Made by a program: the position numbers and the translations under genes. The notes below the pieces were generated by a model that did no database searches, was not told the DNA's origin, and saw only the letters and a list, made by a program, of their open reading frames with translations. A stretch of DNA of 64,000 nucleotides, taken from assembly GCA_944323205.1 (NCBI GenBank), contig CALURO010000003.1, forward strand, positions 124,001 through 188,000. Reading direction: 5' to 3'. Below are positions 26,191 through 35,318 of this stretch, in pieces. Position 1 is the stretch's first letter. Every line of letters starts with the position of its first letter. Origin of the DNA: an uncultured Mucispirillum sp. Lineage in GTDB: Bacteria > Chrysiogenota > Deferribacteres > Deferribacterales > Mucispirillaceae.

Positions 26191-27212
26191 TGGCAACAAA
26201 AGTAGATAAATTTGATTATAATCTGCCAAAAGAATTAATAGCACTTTATCCTGCACCTAAGCGGGATAAGTGCAGGCTTATGATGGTAGACACAGAAAGT
26301 AAATGTATTACAGACCATATTTTTTCGGATATAGTCAATCTTTTAGATGAAAACTCGTTTTTAGTTGTAAATAATACAAAAGTAAGAAATGCAAGGCTTT
26401 ATGCAAAAAAAGTGACAGGCGGTTCATCAGAAGTATTTGTTACAGATGTAATGGATAATACTCATTTTAAGGGGCTTGTTCGTGGTAAATTTAAGCCTAA
26501 TGATAAAGTTATTGCAGAAGGAATGTATTTTACGCTGCTTGAAAAGATGCAGGATGGATTATGGATTATTCAGGCGGAAAGTGATATAGAGAAGATTATG
26601 CAGGAAAAAGGTTATGTACCACTCCCCCCATATATTGACAGAATGGATACTCAGCAGGATAAAACAGATTATCAAACAGTTTATGCAAAATATACAGGTT
26701 CATCAGCTGCACCAACTGCAGGGCTGCATTTTACTAAAAGCCTGCTTTCTGCTTTGGAAAATAAAGGGGTGGAAGTAATAGAATTAACTTTAGATGTAGG
26801 GCTTGGAACTTTCAGGCCAGTAAAAACAGAATATATGGAAGACCATGAAATGCATTATGAAAGATACTATATATCAGATGAGGCAGCAGAAAGGATTAAC
26901 AGGCTTAAATCTAATGGGAAAAAACTTACAGCAGTAGGCTCAACAAGTGTTAGGGCATTAGAAAGTGCATCAGATGATAAGGGAATAATAAAAGCAGGAG
27001 AAAACAGCTCAAATATCTTTATTATGGAGCCATATAATTTTAAAATCGTAGATAATATGATTACAAATTTCCACCTGCCAAAATCTACACTTTTAGCAAT
27101 GGTTACAGCTCTTGGGGGCTATGACTTAATAATGCAGGCATACCACAGGGCAGTGCAGGAAAATTATAGATTTTTCAGCTACGGCGATGCTATGTATATA
27201 AGAAGAAAATAA
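26190..27212 (+). CDS. queA: S-adenosylmethionine:tRNA ribosyltransferase-isomerase
   Basis: Adds the cyclopentane ring precursor to preQ1-tRNA in queuosine synthesis. 340 residues: FDYNLPKELIALYPAP, FLVVNNTKV, the central YQTVYAKYTGSSAAPTAGLHF motif and a C-terminal NFHLPKSTLLAMVTALGG. It is translationally coupled to thrC by TAATG. No other queuosine gene is adjacent. Confidence 0.96.
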   Translation: MATKVDKFDYNLPKELIALYPAPKRDKCRLMMVDTESKCITDHIFSDIVNLLDENSFLVVNNTKVRNARLYAKKVTGGSSEVFVTDVMDNTHFKGLVRGKFKPNDKVIAEGMYFTLLEKMQDGLWIIQAESDIEKIMQEKGYVPLPPYIDRMDTQQDKTDYQTVYAKYTGSSAAPTAGLHFTKSLLSALENKGVEVIELTLDVGLGTFRPVKTEYMEDHEMHYERYYISDEAAERINRLKSNGKKLTAVGSTSVRALESASDDKGIIKAGENSSNIFIMEPYNFKIVDNMITNFHLPKSTLLAMVTALGGYDLIMQAYHRAVQENYRFFSYGDAMYIRRK

Positions 27213-27228
27213 TAAAAACTTTTACCAT

Positions 27229-27260
27229 TTTGTCACTCAGAGCAAAGCGAAGAGTCTATA
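27229..27260 (-). repeat. Short ATTCTTCGC-type hairpin module
   Basis: On the minus strand GACTCTTCGCTTTGCTCTGAGTGACA-like sequence (given in parts: GACTC / TTCGCTTTGC / TCTGAGTGACA). It aligns with the module at 18656-18683, with ACTC/GAGT replacing ATTC/GAAT in the stem. It is 17 bases after the queA stop and could act as an end-of-transcript hairpin. Confidence 0.6.
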
Positions 27261-27428
27261 AATTTTATCAGCTATTCCAGTTATGTTATTATCTTTAATA
27301 TTAAATACTTGTAAAACAATAATATAAAATATAAAAAAATAGGGCTTAGCCATTAAATAAAATTTGCTTTTTTTCATATATAATGATATGTTATTATAAC
27401 TTATAATATAACTTCCCGAGGGCACATA

Positions 27429-29423
27429 ATGAAAAGTAAAGTACTTCTTATTGATGACAGTGTTACAATACACCGTGTGATTGACCTTTCTATTGATGTA
27501 GACAGGTATGACATTGTTAAAGTATTCTCCAAAGAAGATGCAGCTATAAAAATGCAGTCAGAGCAGTTTGATTATATTCTGCTTGATAATAAACTAGATA
27601 ATATTGTCATATCAGATTATATAAAAGAATTGAAAACAGCACAGCCGTCGGCCTTTATCATACTTCTTGTTGGTGCGTTTGACAGGTTTGATGAAAGTGA
27701 TTTAGAAAAAACAGGTGCTGATGATTATCTTGTTAAGCCTTTTGATTCTCAGTCATTAAACGAGAAGTTATCATCTGATGCAGATATGATGCCAGCTGGT
27801 ATTGTGGAAAAAATAGCTGAGGCAGATTTTGCAAGAGATAATGATGACTATATTGCTCCAACATCATCTTTAACTACTGGAGAAGTTATAGATGGTCTTT
27901 CAAAAAAAGAATATTTAGAAAATTTAGAAGAAGTGCAGCCTGATGATTTAACAGATAATGGATATGTGGAAGATTTAGATGCTGCCCCATCATTAGAATT
28001 TGATAAACTGCCACAAGAAGCAGAAGAAGCGTGGCAGAAAAATCAGGAAGAAAATACTGAAGAAGAGCAAAGTGAAATAGGTAACGATGCAGAAGAAAGC
28101 AGTATTATTGAAGAAAGCCCTGAGGAAGATATTATTATTGCAGAAAATAATGAAGATGAAAAAGAAAATATTGCTTTTAATGGTAACGATAAAGTTTCAG
28201 AAACAGTTTTAAATGAAGATACAGAAACTGTTGAACCATTATTTGCACCTAGGGAAGAAACAGCAGAAGTGGCAGAAAATGAAGAAGGTATAGATATTCC
28301 TTCAATAGAAGAGAATATTGAAGATAAAGAATTATCTGTACCAGAAACAGCAGTTGACGAGCCTGCAGCAGTTTTAGATACATCTTTATCAGAAGATACA
28401 TATGAAGAAGAAAATATACCAGCGAATACTGAAGAAATAGAAATACCTGACAATATTACAGCAGTTCATAACCCAGTACTGCCAGATATTGATGATGCTG
28501 CAGATATTTCAGATGAATATGTTATGCAGGATAATATAGAAAAGGCAGATAATATCAGCCAAAATGATATGCTTGATGAATTTCCAGACTTTCCAGAGGT
28601 TGATGATATGCAGGCAGATGAAGTGCAGGATATACAGGAAACAGCATATAATCAGATACAGGAAACAGATAATACTGATAATATTTTTAACACAGAAGAG
28701 CCTGCACCAAAACTTCCAGTTGATAATAATGCAGATGAAGAAGTAAATGAATATGCAGAAGAGCACGAAGAAGTGCAGGAAAACTTACTTATAGATGATG
28801 ATGACTGGCTTTCAGATGCACCAGCTGCTTATGAAGAAATAACTGCAAATACACAGGCAGAAGAGCCACAGTTAGATTTATCAGAAGAAACATCTAATAT
28901 TGCAGAAAATAAAGAAAATGAAGAAGAAAATATATTTGTAGAAGATAATGATAATAATATACAGGAAGAAACTTCACCTATAGAAGAACACATGGAAGAA
29001 GTAATGCCTGAAATTCAGGAACAGGTTGAAGAAGAGATGCCTGTATCATTTGATATGACGGAAGAAGTTAAAGCAGAAAATACTGAAACAGTGAATGAAG
29101 AACCATATATAGAAGAAACAGTTCTTCCAATAGAGCAGAAAGAAAATAATAAACAGATGGCTGCAAATATTAATCAGGTAGAAGTGAAACAGGCAGAAGA
29201 ATACAGCCCTGAAAAATCTGGCAGATTTGGCGGTATAACTGTTACAATAAGCAGAGATGAAATTATAGCAATGCTTGGAAATGCAATAGATAAACATTTT
29301 CTTGAAGAGGCAGTAAAAGAAGTTATTGCATCTAATATGAAAGAAATTGTTAGAAATATTGTACCTGCAATTGCAGAAAAATATATTAAAGAAGAAATAG
29401 AAAGGTTAAAAAACGATGAGTAG
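27429..29423 (+). CDS. Response-regulator receiver protein with long acidic linker
   Basis: 664 residues in three parts. A receiver domain (1-120) has the acidic pair LLIDDS, likely phospho-acceptor Asp53 in YILLDNKL and the lysine of GADDYLVKPFDS; the usual Thr/Ser switch position is LLVGAF, so it is altered. Residues about 150-590 are a very acidic, low-complexity stretch rich in Glu, Asp, Asn and Ile. A C-terminal helical domain (about 595-664) reads GGITVTISRDEIIAMLG and ends EKYIKEEIERLKNDE. No output domain is recognised. It overlaps purM by 8 bases. Stand-alone scaffolding or motility-type signalling is possible but not shown. Confidence 0.8.
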   Translation: MKSKVLLIDDSVTIHRVIDLSIDVDRYDIVKVFSKEDAAIKMQSEQFDYILLDNKLDNIVISDYIKELKTAQPSAFIILLVGAFDRFDESDLEKTGADDYLVKPFDSQSLNEKLSSDADMMPAGIVEKIAEADFARDNDDYIAPTSSLTTGEVIDGLSKKEYLENLEEVQPDDLTDNGYVEDLDAAPSLEFDKLPQEAEEAWQKNQEENTEEEQSEIGNDAEESSIIEESPEEDIIIAENNEDEKENIAFNGNDKVSETVLNEDTETVEPLFAPREETAEVAENEEGIDIPSIEENIEDKELSVPETAVDEPAAVLDTSLSEDTYEEENIPANTEEIEIPDNITAVHNPVLPDIDDAADISDEYVMQDNIEKADNISQNDMLDEFPDFPEVDDMQADEVQDIQETAYNQIQETDNTDNIFNTEEPAPKLPVDNNADEEVNEYAEEHEEVQENLLIDDDDWLSDAPAAYEEITANTQAEEPQLDLSEETSNIAENKENEEENIFVEDNDNNIQEETSPIEEHMEEVMPEIQEQVEEEMPVSFDMTEEVKAENTETVNEEPYIEETVLPIEQKENNKQMAANINQVEVKQAEEYSPEKSGRFGGITVTISRDEIIAMLGNAIDKHFLEEAVKEVIASNMKEIVRNIVPAIAEKYIKEEIERLKNDE

Positions 29424-30480
29424 GCGTGGCGAAACACAAAAAACAGGTTATAGACAAAGCGGAGTTGATATTGATGAGGGCAACAGGTTTATTTCCCTTA
29501 TTAAATCATCAGTAGACAGCACTAAAATAAACGGAGTAATAGGCGGGATTGGTGGTTTTGCTGGGCTTTTTAGTCTCATGGAATTTAAAAATATGGAAGA
29601 GCCTGTGCTTGTTTCTGGTGCAGACGGTGTTGGCACAAAACTAAAAGTAGCCTTAATGAGTGAAAAATATGATACAGTAGGTATTGATTTAGTTGCAATG
29701 AGTGTAAATGATCTGCTTGTAACAGGTGCGAAACCGTTATTTTTCTTAGATTATGTAGCAGTTGGTAAACTAATACCTGAAACTATGAAAGATGTAGTGC
29801 TTGGAGTAACTGCAGGCTGTAGAGAGGCATGCTGTGCATTACTTGGTGGCGAAACTGCAGAAATGCCCGGACTTTATGCAAATAAAGATTTTGATTTAGC
29901 AGGTTTTGCAGTAGGGATTGTAGACAGAAAAAAAATAATAGACGGCTCATCTATTAAAGATGGTGATATTATTATAGGGCTTTCAAGCTCTGGTTTTCAC
30001 AGTAACGGCTATTCTCTGCTTAGGAATGTATTGTTTAATGATATGGGCTATAAAGCAGCAGATATCTTTTATGATAATGTTACAGTTGCAGATGCACTGC
30101 TTATTCCTACAAAAATATATGCAAAAGTAGTGCAGAAAGTGGTAAGTCAAGTTAATGTAAAAGGTATGGTGCACATTACAGGCGGCGGCTTTTATGATAA
30201 TATACCCAGGGTGCTGCCGAAAGATATTTCTGCAGAAATTGATATTAGTAATGTAGAAATGCCAAAAGTAATAAAAAGGTTTGCAGAAGTTTCTGATATT
30301 GATAAACATGAGCTTTACCGAGTATTTAATATGGGTGTTGGCTATATATTTGTAGTATCACCCGAAGATAAAGATAATGTAATACAAGCAGCTGCAGAAG
30401 CAGGGGAAAAAGCATTTGTTATAGGTAAAGCAGTAAAAGGCGATAATACAGTAAAAATAAAAGGGATAGATTTTGATTAA
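29416..30480 (+). CDS. purM: Phosphoribosylformylglycinamidine cyclo-ligase (AIR synthetase)
   Basis: Purine synthesis step 5. 354 residues: ATG-start MSRRGETQKTGYRQSGVDID, then GGFAGLF, GADGVGTKLK, the SVNDLLVTGAKPLFFLDY core, LLGGETAEMPG and GMVHITGGGFYDNIPR. Start lies inside the end of the response-regulator gene; the end overlaps purN by 8 bases. The only purine genes here are purM-purN. Confidence 0.96.
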   Translation: MSRRGETQKTGYRQSGVDIDEGNRFISLIKSSVDSTKINGVIGGIGGFAGLFSLMEFKNMEEPVLVSGADGVGTKLKVALMSEKYDTVGIDLVAMSVNDLLVTGAKPLFFLDYVAVGKLIPETMKDVVLGVTAGCREACCALLGGETAEMPGLYANKDFDLAGFAVGIVDRKKIIDGSSIKDGDIIIGLSSSGFHSNGYSLLRNVLFNDMGYKAADIFYDNVTVADALLIPTKIYAKVVQKVVSQVNVKGMVHITGGGFYDNIPRVLPKDISAEIDISNVEMPKVIKRFAEVSDIDKHELYRVFNMGVGYIFVVSPEDKDNVIQAAAEAGEKAFVIGKAVKGDNTVKIKGIDFD

Positions 30481-31084
30481 TACAGCAGTATTTATTTCAG
30501 GCAGGGGGAGCAATTTTTTAGCCCTGCTTAAAAATATAGAAAAAGGTGTTTTAAAAAACTGCCATATAGCAGTAGTATTTTCTAACAATCCAAATGCAAA
30601 AGGTTTAGAATATGCAGAAAAAGCAGGTATAAAAACAATAGTTATACCATCAAAAAATAGAAGTGACAGAATAGAGTATGATAGAGAAATCATAAATGCA
30701 CTGGCAGAATATAATATTGATTTAATATGTCTTGCAGGCTATATGCGGATAATTACAGAAGAGCTTGTAGAAGCATATAAAAATAGAATAATAAATATTC
30801 ACCCAGCATTGCTTCCAGCTTTTCCTGGTCTTCATGCACAAAAACAGGCTTTAGATTATGGTGTAAAAGTTACAGGCTGTACAGTGCATTTTGTAGACGG
30901 TGGTATGGATACTGGGCCTGTTATACTGCAAAAGACAGTGCCAGTATACGATAATGACACAGAAGATACATTATCTGCACGGATATTAGAGCAGGAACAT
31001 ATTGCATACAGTGAAGCTCTATCTTTATATGCAGCAGGCAGACTTAAAGTATCTGGCAGAAAGGTAGAAGTATTGGATAAATAA
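30473..31084 (+). CDS. purN: Phosphoribosylglycinamide formyltransferase
   Basis: Purine synthesis step 3 with 10-formyl-THF. 203 residues: VFISGRGSNFLALL, the catalytic set LICLAGYMRIITEELV and NIHPALLPAFPGLHA, and GCTVHFVDGGMDTGPVI. The start is TTG at 30473, after AAGGGA inside purM. Confidence 0.95.
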   Translation: MINTAVFISGRGSNFLALLKNIEKGVLKNCHIAVVFSNNPNAKGLEYAEKAGIKTIVIPSKNRSDRIEYDREIINALAEYNIDLICLAGYMRIITEELVEAYKNRIINIHPALLPAFPGLHAQKQALDYGVKVTGCTVHFVDGGMDTGPVILQKTVPVYDNDTEDTLSARILEQEHIAYSEALSLYAAGRLKVSGRKVEVLDK

Positions 31085-31085
31085 T

Positions 31086-32366
31086 ATGAAAAAACTTAAA
31101 ATATTAATAATAGTTATAGTACTTTTAGTGCTTGCAAATATGACAGTTATGGTATTCCTTTCAGGAGGCAGTAAGATGGCAGAAAATAATGGTGCCACAG
31201 TTTTAACAAAACATAGAGATTTTACAAAGACAGTTACAATACAGTTAATGATAAAAGGCGGTTTATTTGCTGAAAATCAAGAAAATAATGGCATAGGCTC
31301 ACTTTTCAGCAGAGTATGGGTAAAAAGTAACAAAGTACTTGAAACAGTAGAATTTTACGGGGGCAGTATCAGTTCTAAAGTATCGCCATTTGCATTAGAA
31401 GTAAGGCTTTCTGTACCAAGTGATAAAATAGATAATGTATATAATGATTTTGCATCTTTTTTAGCAGAGCCTGAATTTAAAGAAGATATTTTTGAAAGAG
31501 AAAAAATGCAGCATATAGATGAGCTTAGAACATCACTTGATAACCCTAACTTAATAGCACAGAACGGGTTTATGGCACTTGCATTTAAAGGCTCTCCATA
31601 TGAGATGCCTGTAGAAGGTAAGATAGAAAGTGTTGAAAAGATAACATTTGAAGATATTAAAAATTATTATAACAATAATATTAAAGCATCATATATTGTG
31701 GCAGTGATTGCTGGTAATTTTGATGAAGGGCTTACAATATCATTAAATTCGACTATTGCAAAACTTGATAAAGGCAGTCCTTATGTATATGACTGCAGCA
31801 ACTCTGCTATTTTAGAAGAAAGAAGACAGGAAGTTGAAGACTCTAGAATACAGCAGGCAAAAGTATATGTAGGCTATACAGCACCTGATGCAAGAAGTGA
31901 AGACTATGCAGCATTAAAAGTGCTTACAGATATTCTTGGCGGAGGTATGAGTTCTAGATATTTTACAGAAATTCGTAAAAACTCAAGCTATGCTTATGCA
32001 GTTGGTGCAGGCTATCCAACAAGATACTGTTCTTCAAGATTTTTTATATCTATGGGGCTTGATTATAAAAATGTGGAATCAGCTATAAATAAAATAGATG
32101 AAATAAACTTAAATCTTGATAAAACAATAACAGAAGAAGAAATAGAAAAAGCAAGAAAATCTATAATCGGTTCATCACTTATGGAAACACAGTCAAACGG
32201 CAGTGTAGCGTGGGTGATGGCATTTTATGAAACAATGGGGCTTGGTGCAGACTACTATGAAAAATATGTAGATACATTAAAACATATTAATAAAGATGCA
32301 CTTTTAAAAGCAGCAGAAATATTTAAAACACCAAAAGCAGTATATATACTAAAACCAGCACAGTAG
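31086..32366 (+). CDS. M16-family protein lacking the zinc motif (inactive peptidase type)
   Basis: 426 residues. An N-terminal anchor or signal (ILIIVIVLLVLANMTVMVFL) precedes an M16B-like domain. Where active members carry HxxEH after NG(I/L), this one reads NNGIGSLFSRVWVKSN, so no zinc site is present. The C-terminal M16 half is recognisable (ILGGGMSSRYFTEIRKNSSYAYAVGAGY). M16 pairs usually combine an active and an inactive partner; only the inactive type is here. It is 1 base after purN and precedes ispF. Confidence 0.82.
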   Translation: MKKLKILIIVIVLLVLANMTVMVFLSGGSKMAENNGATVLTKHRDFTKTVTIQLMIKGGLFAENQENNGIGSLFSRVWVKSNKVLETVEFYGGSISSKVSPFALEVRLSVPSDKIDNVYNDFASFLAEPEFKEDIFEREKMQHIDELRTSLDNPNLIAQNGFMALAFKGSPYEMPVEGKIESVEKITFEDIKNYYNNNIKASYIVAVIAGNFDEGLTISLNSTIAKLDKGSPYVYDCSNSAILEERRQEVEDSRIQQAKVYVGYTAPDARSEDYAALKVLTDILGGGMSSRYFTEIRKNSSYAYAVGAGYPTRYCSSRFFISMGLDYKNVESAINKIDEINLNLDKTITEEEIEKARKSIIGSSLMETQSNGSVAWVMAFYETMGLGADYYEKYVDTLKHINKDALLKAAEIFKTPKAVYILKPAQ

Positions 32367-32392
32367 CATGAGAAAAATAAATTTGTTATGGT

Positions 32393-32881
32393 ATGATTAT
32401 GGATATTAAGTGTGGAATAGGCTTTGATGCACATAAGTTTGATGAAACAAGAAAACTGTTTTTAGGTGGTATAGAAATCCCGCATAGTAAAGGGCTTTTA
32501 GGCCACAGCGATGCAGATGTATTAATCCATGCAATTATAGACAGTCTTGCAGGCCCTGCATTTGGAAAAGATATAGGTATGCTTTTCCCTGACAGTAATG
32601 ATGAATATAAGGATATAGATTCTAAAATACTTTTGCAGCGTGTATCAGAGATGATATATTATGATGACTGGCGTATTTCACATATTGATGCAGAGATAAT
32701 AGCCCAAGAGCCAAGGCTTGTGCCTTATATACCAGAAATGCAGAGAGTTTTGGCTGAGATTATGGGTATAAAAACAACATCAATAACAATAAAAGCCACA
32801 ACTACAGAAAAAATGGGCTTTACAGGCAGGGGGGAAGGAATAGCAGCCATTGCCTCATCAATATTAATTAAGGGAGCTTAA
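32393..32881 (+). CDS. ispF: 2-C-methyl-D-erythritol 2,4-cyclodiphosphate synthase
   Basis: Non-mevalonate isoprenoid enzyme. 162 residues (or 160 from ATG 32399): GIGFDAHKFDE with metal-binding Asp and His, GGIEIPHSKGLLGHSDADVLIHAI, and KATTTEKMGFTGRGEGIAA. Tightly followed by the RNase J gene (TAATG overlap). IspF feeding isoprenoid synthesis fits with uppP two genes on. Confidence 0.95.
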   Translation: MIMDIKCGIGFDAHKFDETRKLFLGGIEIPHSKGLLGHSDADVLIHAIIDSLAGPAFGKDIGMLFPDSNDEYKDIDSKILLQRVSEMIYYDDWRISHIDAEIIAQEPRLVPYIPEMQRVLAEIMGIKTTSITIKATTTEKMGFTGRGEGIAAIASSILIKGA

Positions 32882-34530
32882 TGAAAATATCTGTTTCCAG
32901 CCTTGGCGGTGTCGGAGAGATAGGAATGAATATGTATATCTATGAATCAGATAGATATGCAGTAATTGTTGATTGCGGTGTTAAATTTACTAAAAGCGAT
33001 GAAATAGGCGTTGACCTTATTATTCCCGACTTTTCCTACATAAAAACTATAAAACATAAAAAAATAATGCTGATAATAACTCATGCTCATGAGGACCATA
33101 TAGGTGCTGTGCCTTATTTAATAAAAGAATATCCAGAGATTGCAGTAGTGTGTGGCAGATATTCATGGGATATACTTAATAAAAGGCTTAATGAATATGG
33201 TGTATCAGTTAATCAAATATATATAGATGAATTTAAGCCTTTTGAATGGGGCGATTTTGAGATTACAGCATACCCTGTAAGCCACTCAATACATGGCACT
33301 TATGCAGTTATACTTAAAATTGCAGAAGAATTTAAAGCAGTGCATATATCAGATTATAAAATAGATGCTTCGCCTGTAACATGTGCTCCTTTTCCATTAA
33401 AAGAATTTATTGATATTGGAAAAGATGGCATAGATCTGCTTATGGCAGATTCTACAAATATAGCAAAAAGTGGCTTTACTAATGGCGAATATCAGGTAAT
33501 AAAAGGTATAGATGAAGTCTTTAAAAATGCAAAAGGCCGTATATTTTTTACAACCTTTGCATCAAATACAGAAAGACTGCAGACAGTATTTAATACAGCA
33601 GCAAAATATAACAGAAAGGTGGCACTTGAAGGCTCATCACTTATAAAGCATGTGGATACTGCAAGAAAACATGGCAGGCTTTCTTTTAATGATGATATAT
33701 TAATATCAAGAAAACAGGTGGAAAAGCTAGATGATAAAACAATATGCTTTATAGCAACAGGCTCTCAAGGTGAGGGGGCAAGTGTTATCACAAAGATAGC
33801 AGAAAATGATTACTCAAATATAAAAGTAAGGAAAGATGATACTTTTGTATTTTCATCAAGAATAATACCCGGTAACGAACACAGGCTTATATATATTATT
33901 AATAATGTGTATGAAAAGGGCGGCACTGTCATAACTGCTGATGATTTGCCGATACATGTTTCAGGCCATGCAGCAAAGGAAGATGCACTGCTTTTATTAA
34001 ATATATTAAAGCCAAAATATTTAGTACCTATCCATGGGGAAGTGCAGCATTTAGTAAAACATAAAAAACTTGCCTTAGAGCATGGCATGGGTGATGATAA
34101 TGTTATTTTCTTTTTAGCAGGAAATAAGATAATTTTTGAAAACTCTATATTTTTGGAAAAGCAGGATATTCAGGCAGGCAAAAGATATGTTGATTTAAAT
34201 AGTGGAGAGTTTTTAACACCTAATGAATTAAAAAATAGAAAAAAACTTGCAATTAATGGGGCAGTTGTGGTAGTAAATAATGCAGAAAATATAGAAAATA
34301 TTAATGAAAAAGATATAATTATACAGCTGATTGGATTTTCTATTGAAAAAGAATATATAAATATATTAAAACAGTCAATTATAGAATACAGTCAGAAAAA
34401 TACTGATGTAGAGAAAAAAGAAGATTTTAATGAATATGCAGAGCAGACTGTTAAAAGGTTTTTTAAAAAAAGGTTTAGCAAACGGCCGCATATAAGTATA
34501 ATAAATACACATAATGGAGCAGTATCATAA
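32881..34530 (+). CDS. rnj: Ribonuclease J
   Basis: Metallo-beta-lactamase/beta-CASP exo- and endoribonuclease. 549 residues: N-terminal SLGGVGEIGMNMYIYE, metal motif ITHAHEDHIGAVPYLI, SHSIHGTYAVIL, ADSTNIAKSGFT, beta-CASP block TTFASNTERLQT and the IHGEVQHLVKHKKLA histidine. The C-terminal domain is complete. RNase J is the main mRNA-decay nuclease in bacteria that lack RNase E. Confidence 0.95.
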   Translation: MKISVSSLGGVGEIGMNMYIYESDRYAVIVDCGVKFTKSDEIGVDLIIPDFSYIKTIKHKKIMLIITHAHEDHIGAVPYLIKEYPEIAVVCGRYSWDILNKRLNEYGVSVNQIYIDEFKPFEWGDFEITAYPVSHSIHGTYAVILKIAEEFKAVHISDYKIDASPVTCAPFPLKEFIDIGKDGIDLLMADSTNIAKSGFTNGEYQVIKGIDEVFKNAKGRIFFTTFASNTERLQTVFNTAAKYNRKVALEGSSLIKHVDTARKHGRLSFNDDILISRKQVEKLDDKTICFIATGSQGEGASVITKIAENDYSNIKVRKDDTFVFSSRIIPGNEHRLIYIINNVYEKGGTVITADDLPIHVSGHAAKEDALLLLNILKPKYLVPIHGEVQHLVKHKKLALEHGMGDDNVIFFLAGNKIIFENSIFLEKQDIQAGKRYVDLNSGEFLTPNELKNRKKLAINGAVVVVNNAENIENINEKDIIIQLIGFSIEKEYINILKQSIIEYSQKNTDVEKKEDFNEYAEQTVKRFFKKRFSKRPHISIINTHNGAVS

Positions 34531-35318
34531 TGAGCACAATAAATGCAGTAATTTTAGGAATTTTACAAGGCTTGACGGAATTTTTACCAGTGAGCAGCTC
34601 AGGTCATTTAGCAATAGGCAAGCATATATTAAATTTTGAAACACCAGATTTGCTTTTTGATGTAATGCTTCATGTTGCCACACTGCTTGTGGTATTAATC
34701 TATTTCCGCAGGCGTGTATTTTTAATAATTAAAGCATTTTTTGGTATATTTTTTAAAAGGTTTCAAAAAGATTATTTTGAAAATAAAAGATTTTTATGGG
34801 GAATTATTATCGCATCAATCCCTACCGCAATAATTGGACTTGCATTTGAAAAATATGCACTTGCATATTTTGAGACTGTAGTTTTTGTAGGATATGCATT
34901 AATTGTAACATCTATTCTTTTGATTATATCAGATAATTTTCACGGCAAAGGTAGAATAACAGCTGGTAAAAGTATTATAATAGGTATAGCTCAAGGGATT
35001 GCAGTTACTCCCGGTATTTCAAGAAGCGGCACAACAATAGCTGTCAGCTGTATGCTTGGTATAGAAAGAGATGAGGCGGCAGAATTTTCATTTCTTCTGT
35101 CAGTGCCTGCAATTCTTGGTGCTATGATTTTGCATCTTAAAGATTTAACAATAACAAGTGCAGAAATGCTTATTCCATATGGCGCAGGAATGATAGCAGC
35201 ATTTATATCAGGCTTTATAGTAATAGGTGTTATGATGGCATTTATTAGAAAAGCTCAGCTTAAAATCTTTGCAGTATACTGCTTAATATTAGGCTTAGCA
35301 GTGGTTATCTTCTTATGA
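34530..35318 (+). CDS. uppP: Undecaprenyl-diphosphatase UppP (BacA)
   Basis: 262-residue membrane protein: GILQGLTEFLPVSSSGHLAI (the catalytic ExxxPxSSSGH region), GIAVTPGISRSGTTIAVS, seven to eight helices. Recycles undecaprenyl diphosphate for peptidoglycan and surface polysaccharides. Starts as TAATG with rnj and overlaps ftsK by ATGA. Confidence 0.96.
   Translation: MSTINAVILGILQGLTEFLPVSSSGHLAIGKHILNFETPDLLFDVMLHVATLLVVLIYFRRRVFLIIKAFFGIFFKRFQKDYFENKRFLWGIIIASIPTAIIGLAFEKYALAYFETVVFVGYALIVTSILLIISDNFHGKGRITAGKSIIIGIAQGIAVTPGISRSGTTIAVSCMLGIERDEAAEFSFLLSVPAILGAMILHLKDLTITSAEMLIPYGAGMIAAFISGFIVIGVMMAFIRKAQLKIFAVYCLILGLAVVIFL

Noticed and set aside
28043-28453. Serine-rich minus-strand open frame of 136 codons
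   Set aside because: It is the antisense of the Glu/Asp-rich linker of the response regulator; skewed codons keep the opposite strand open.
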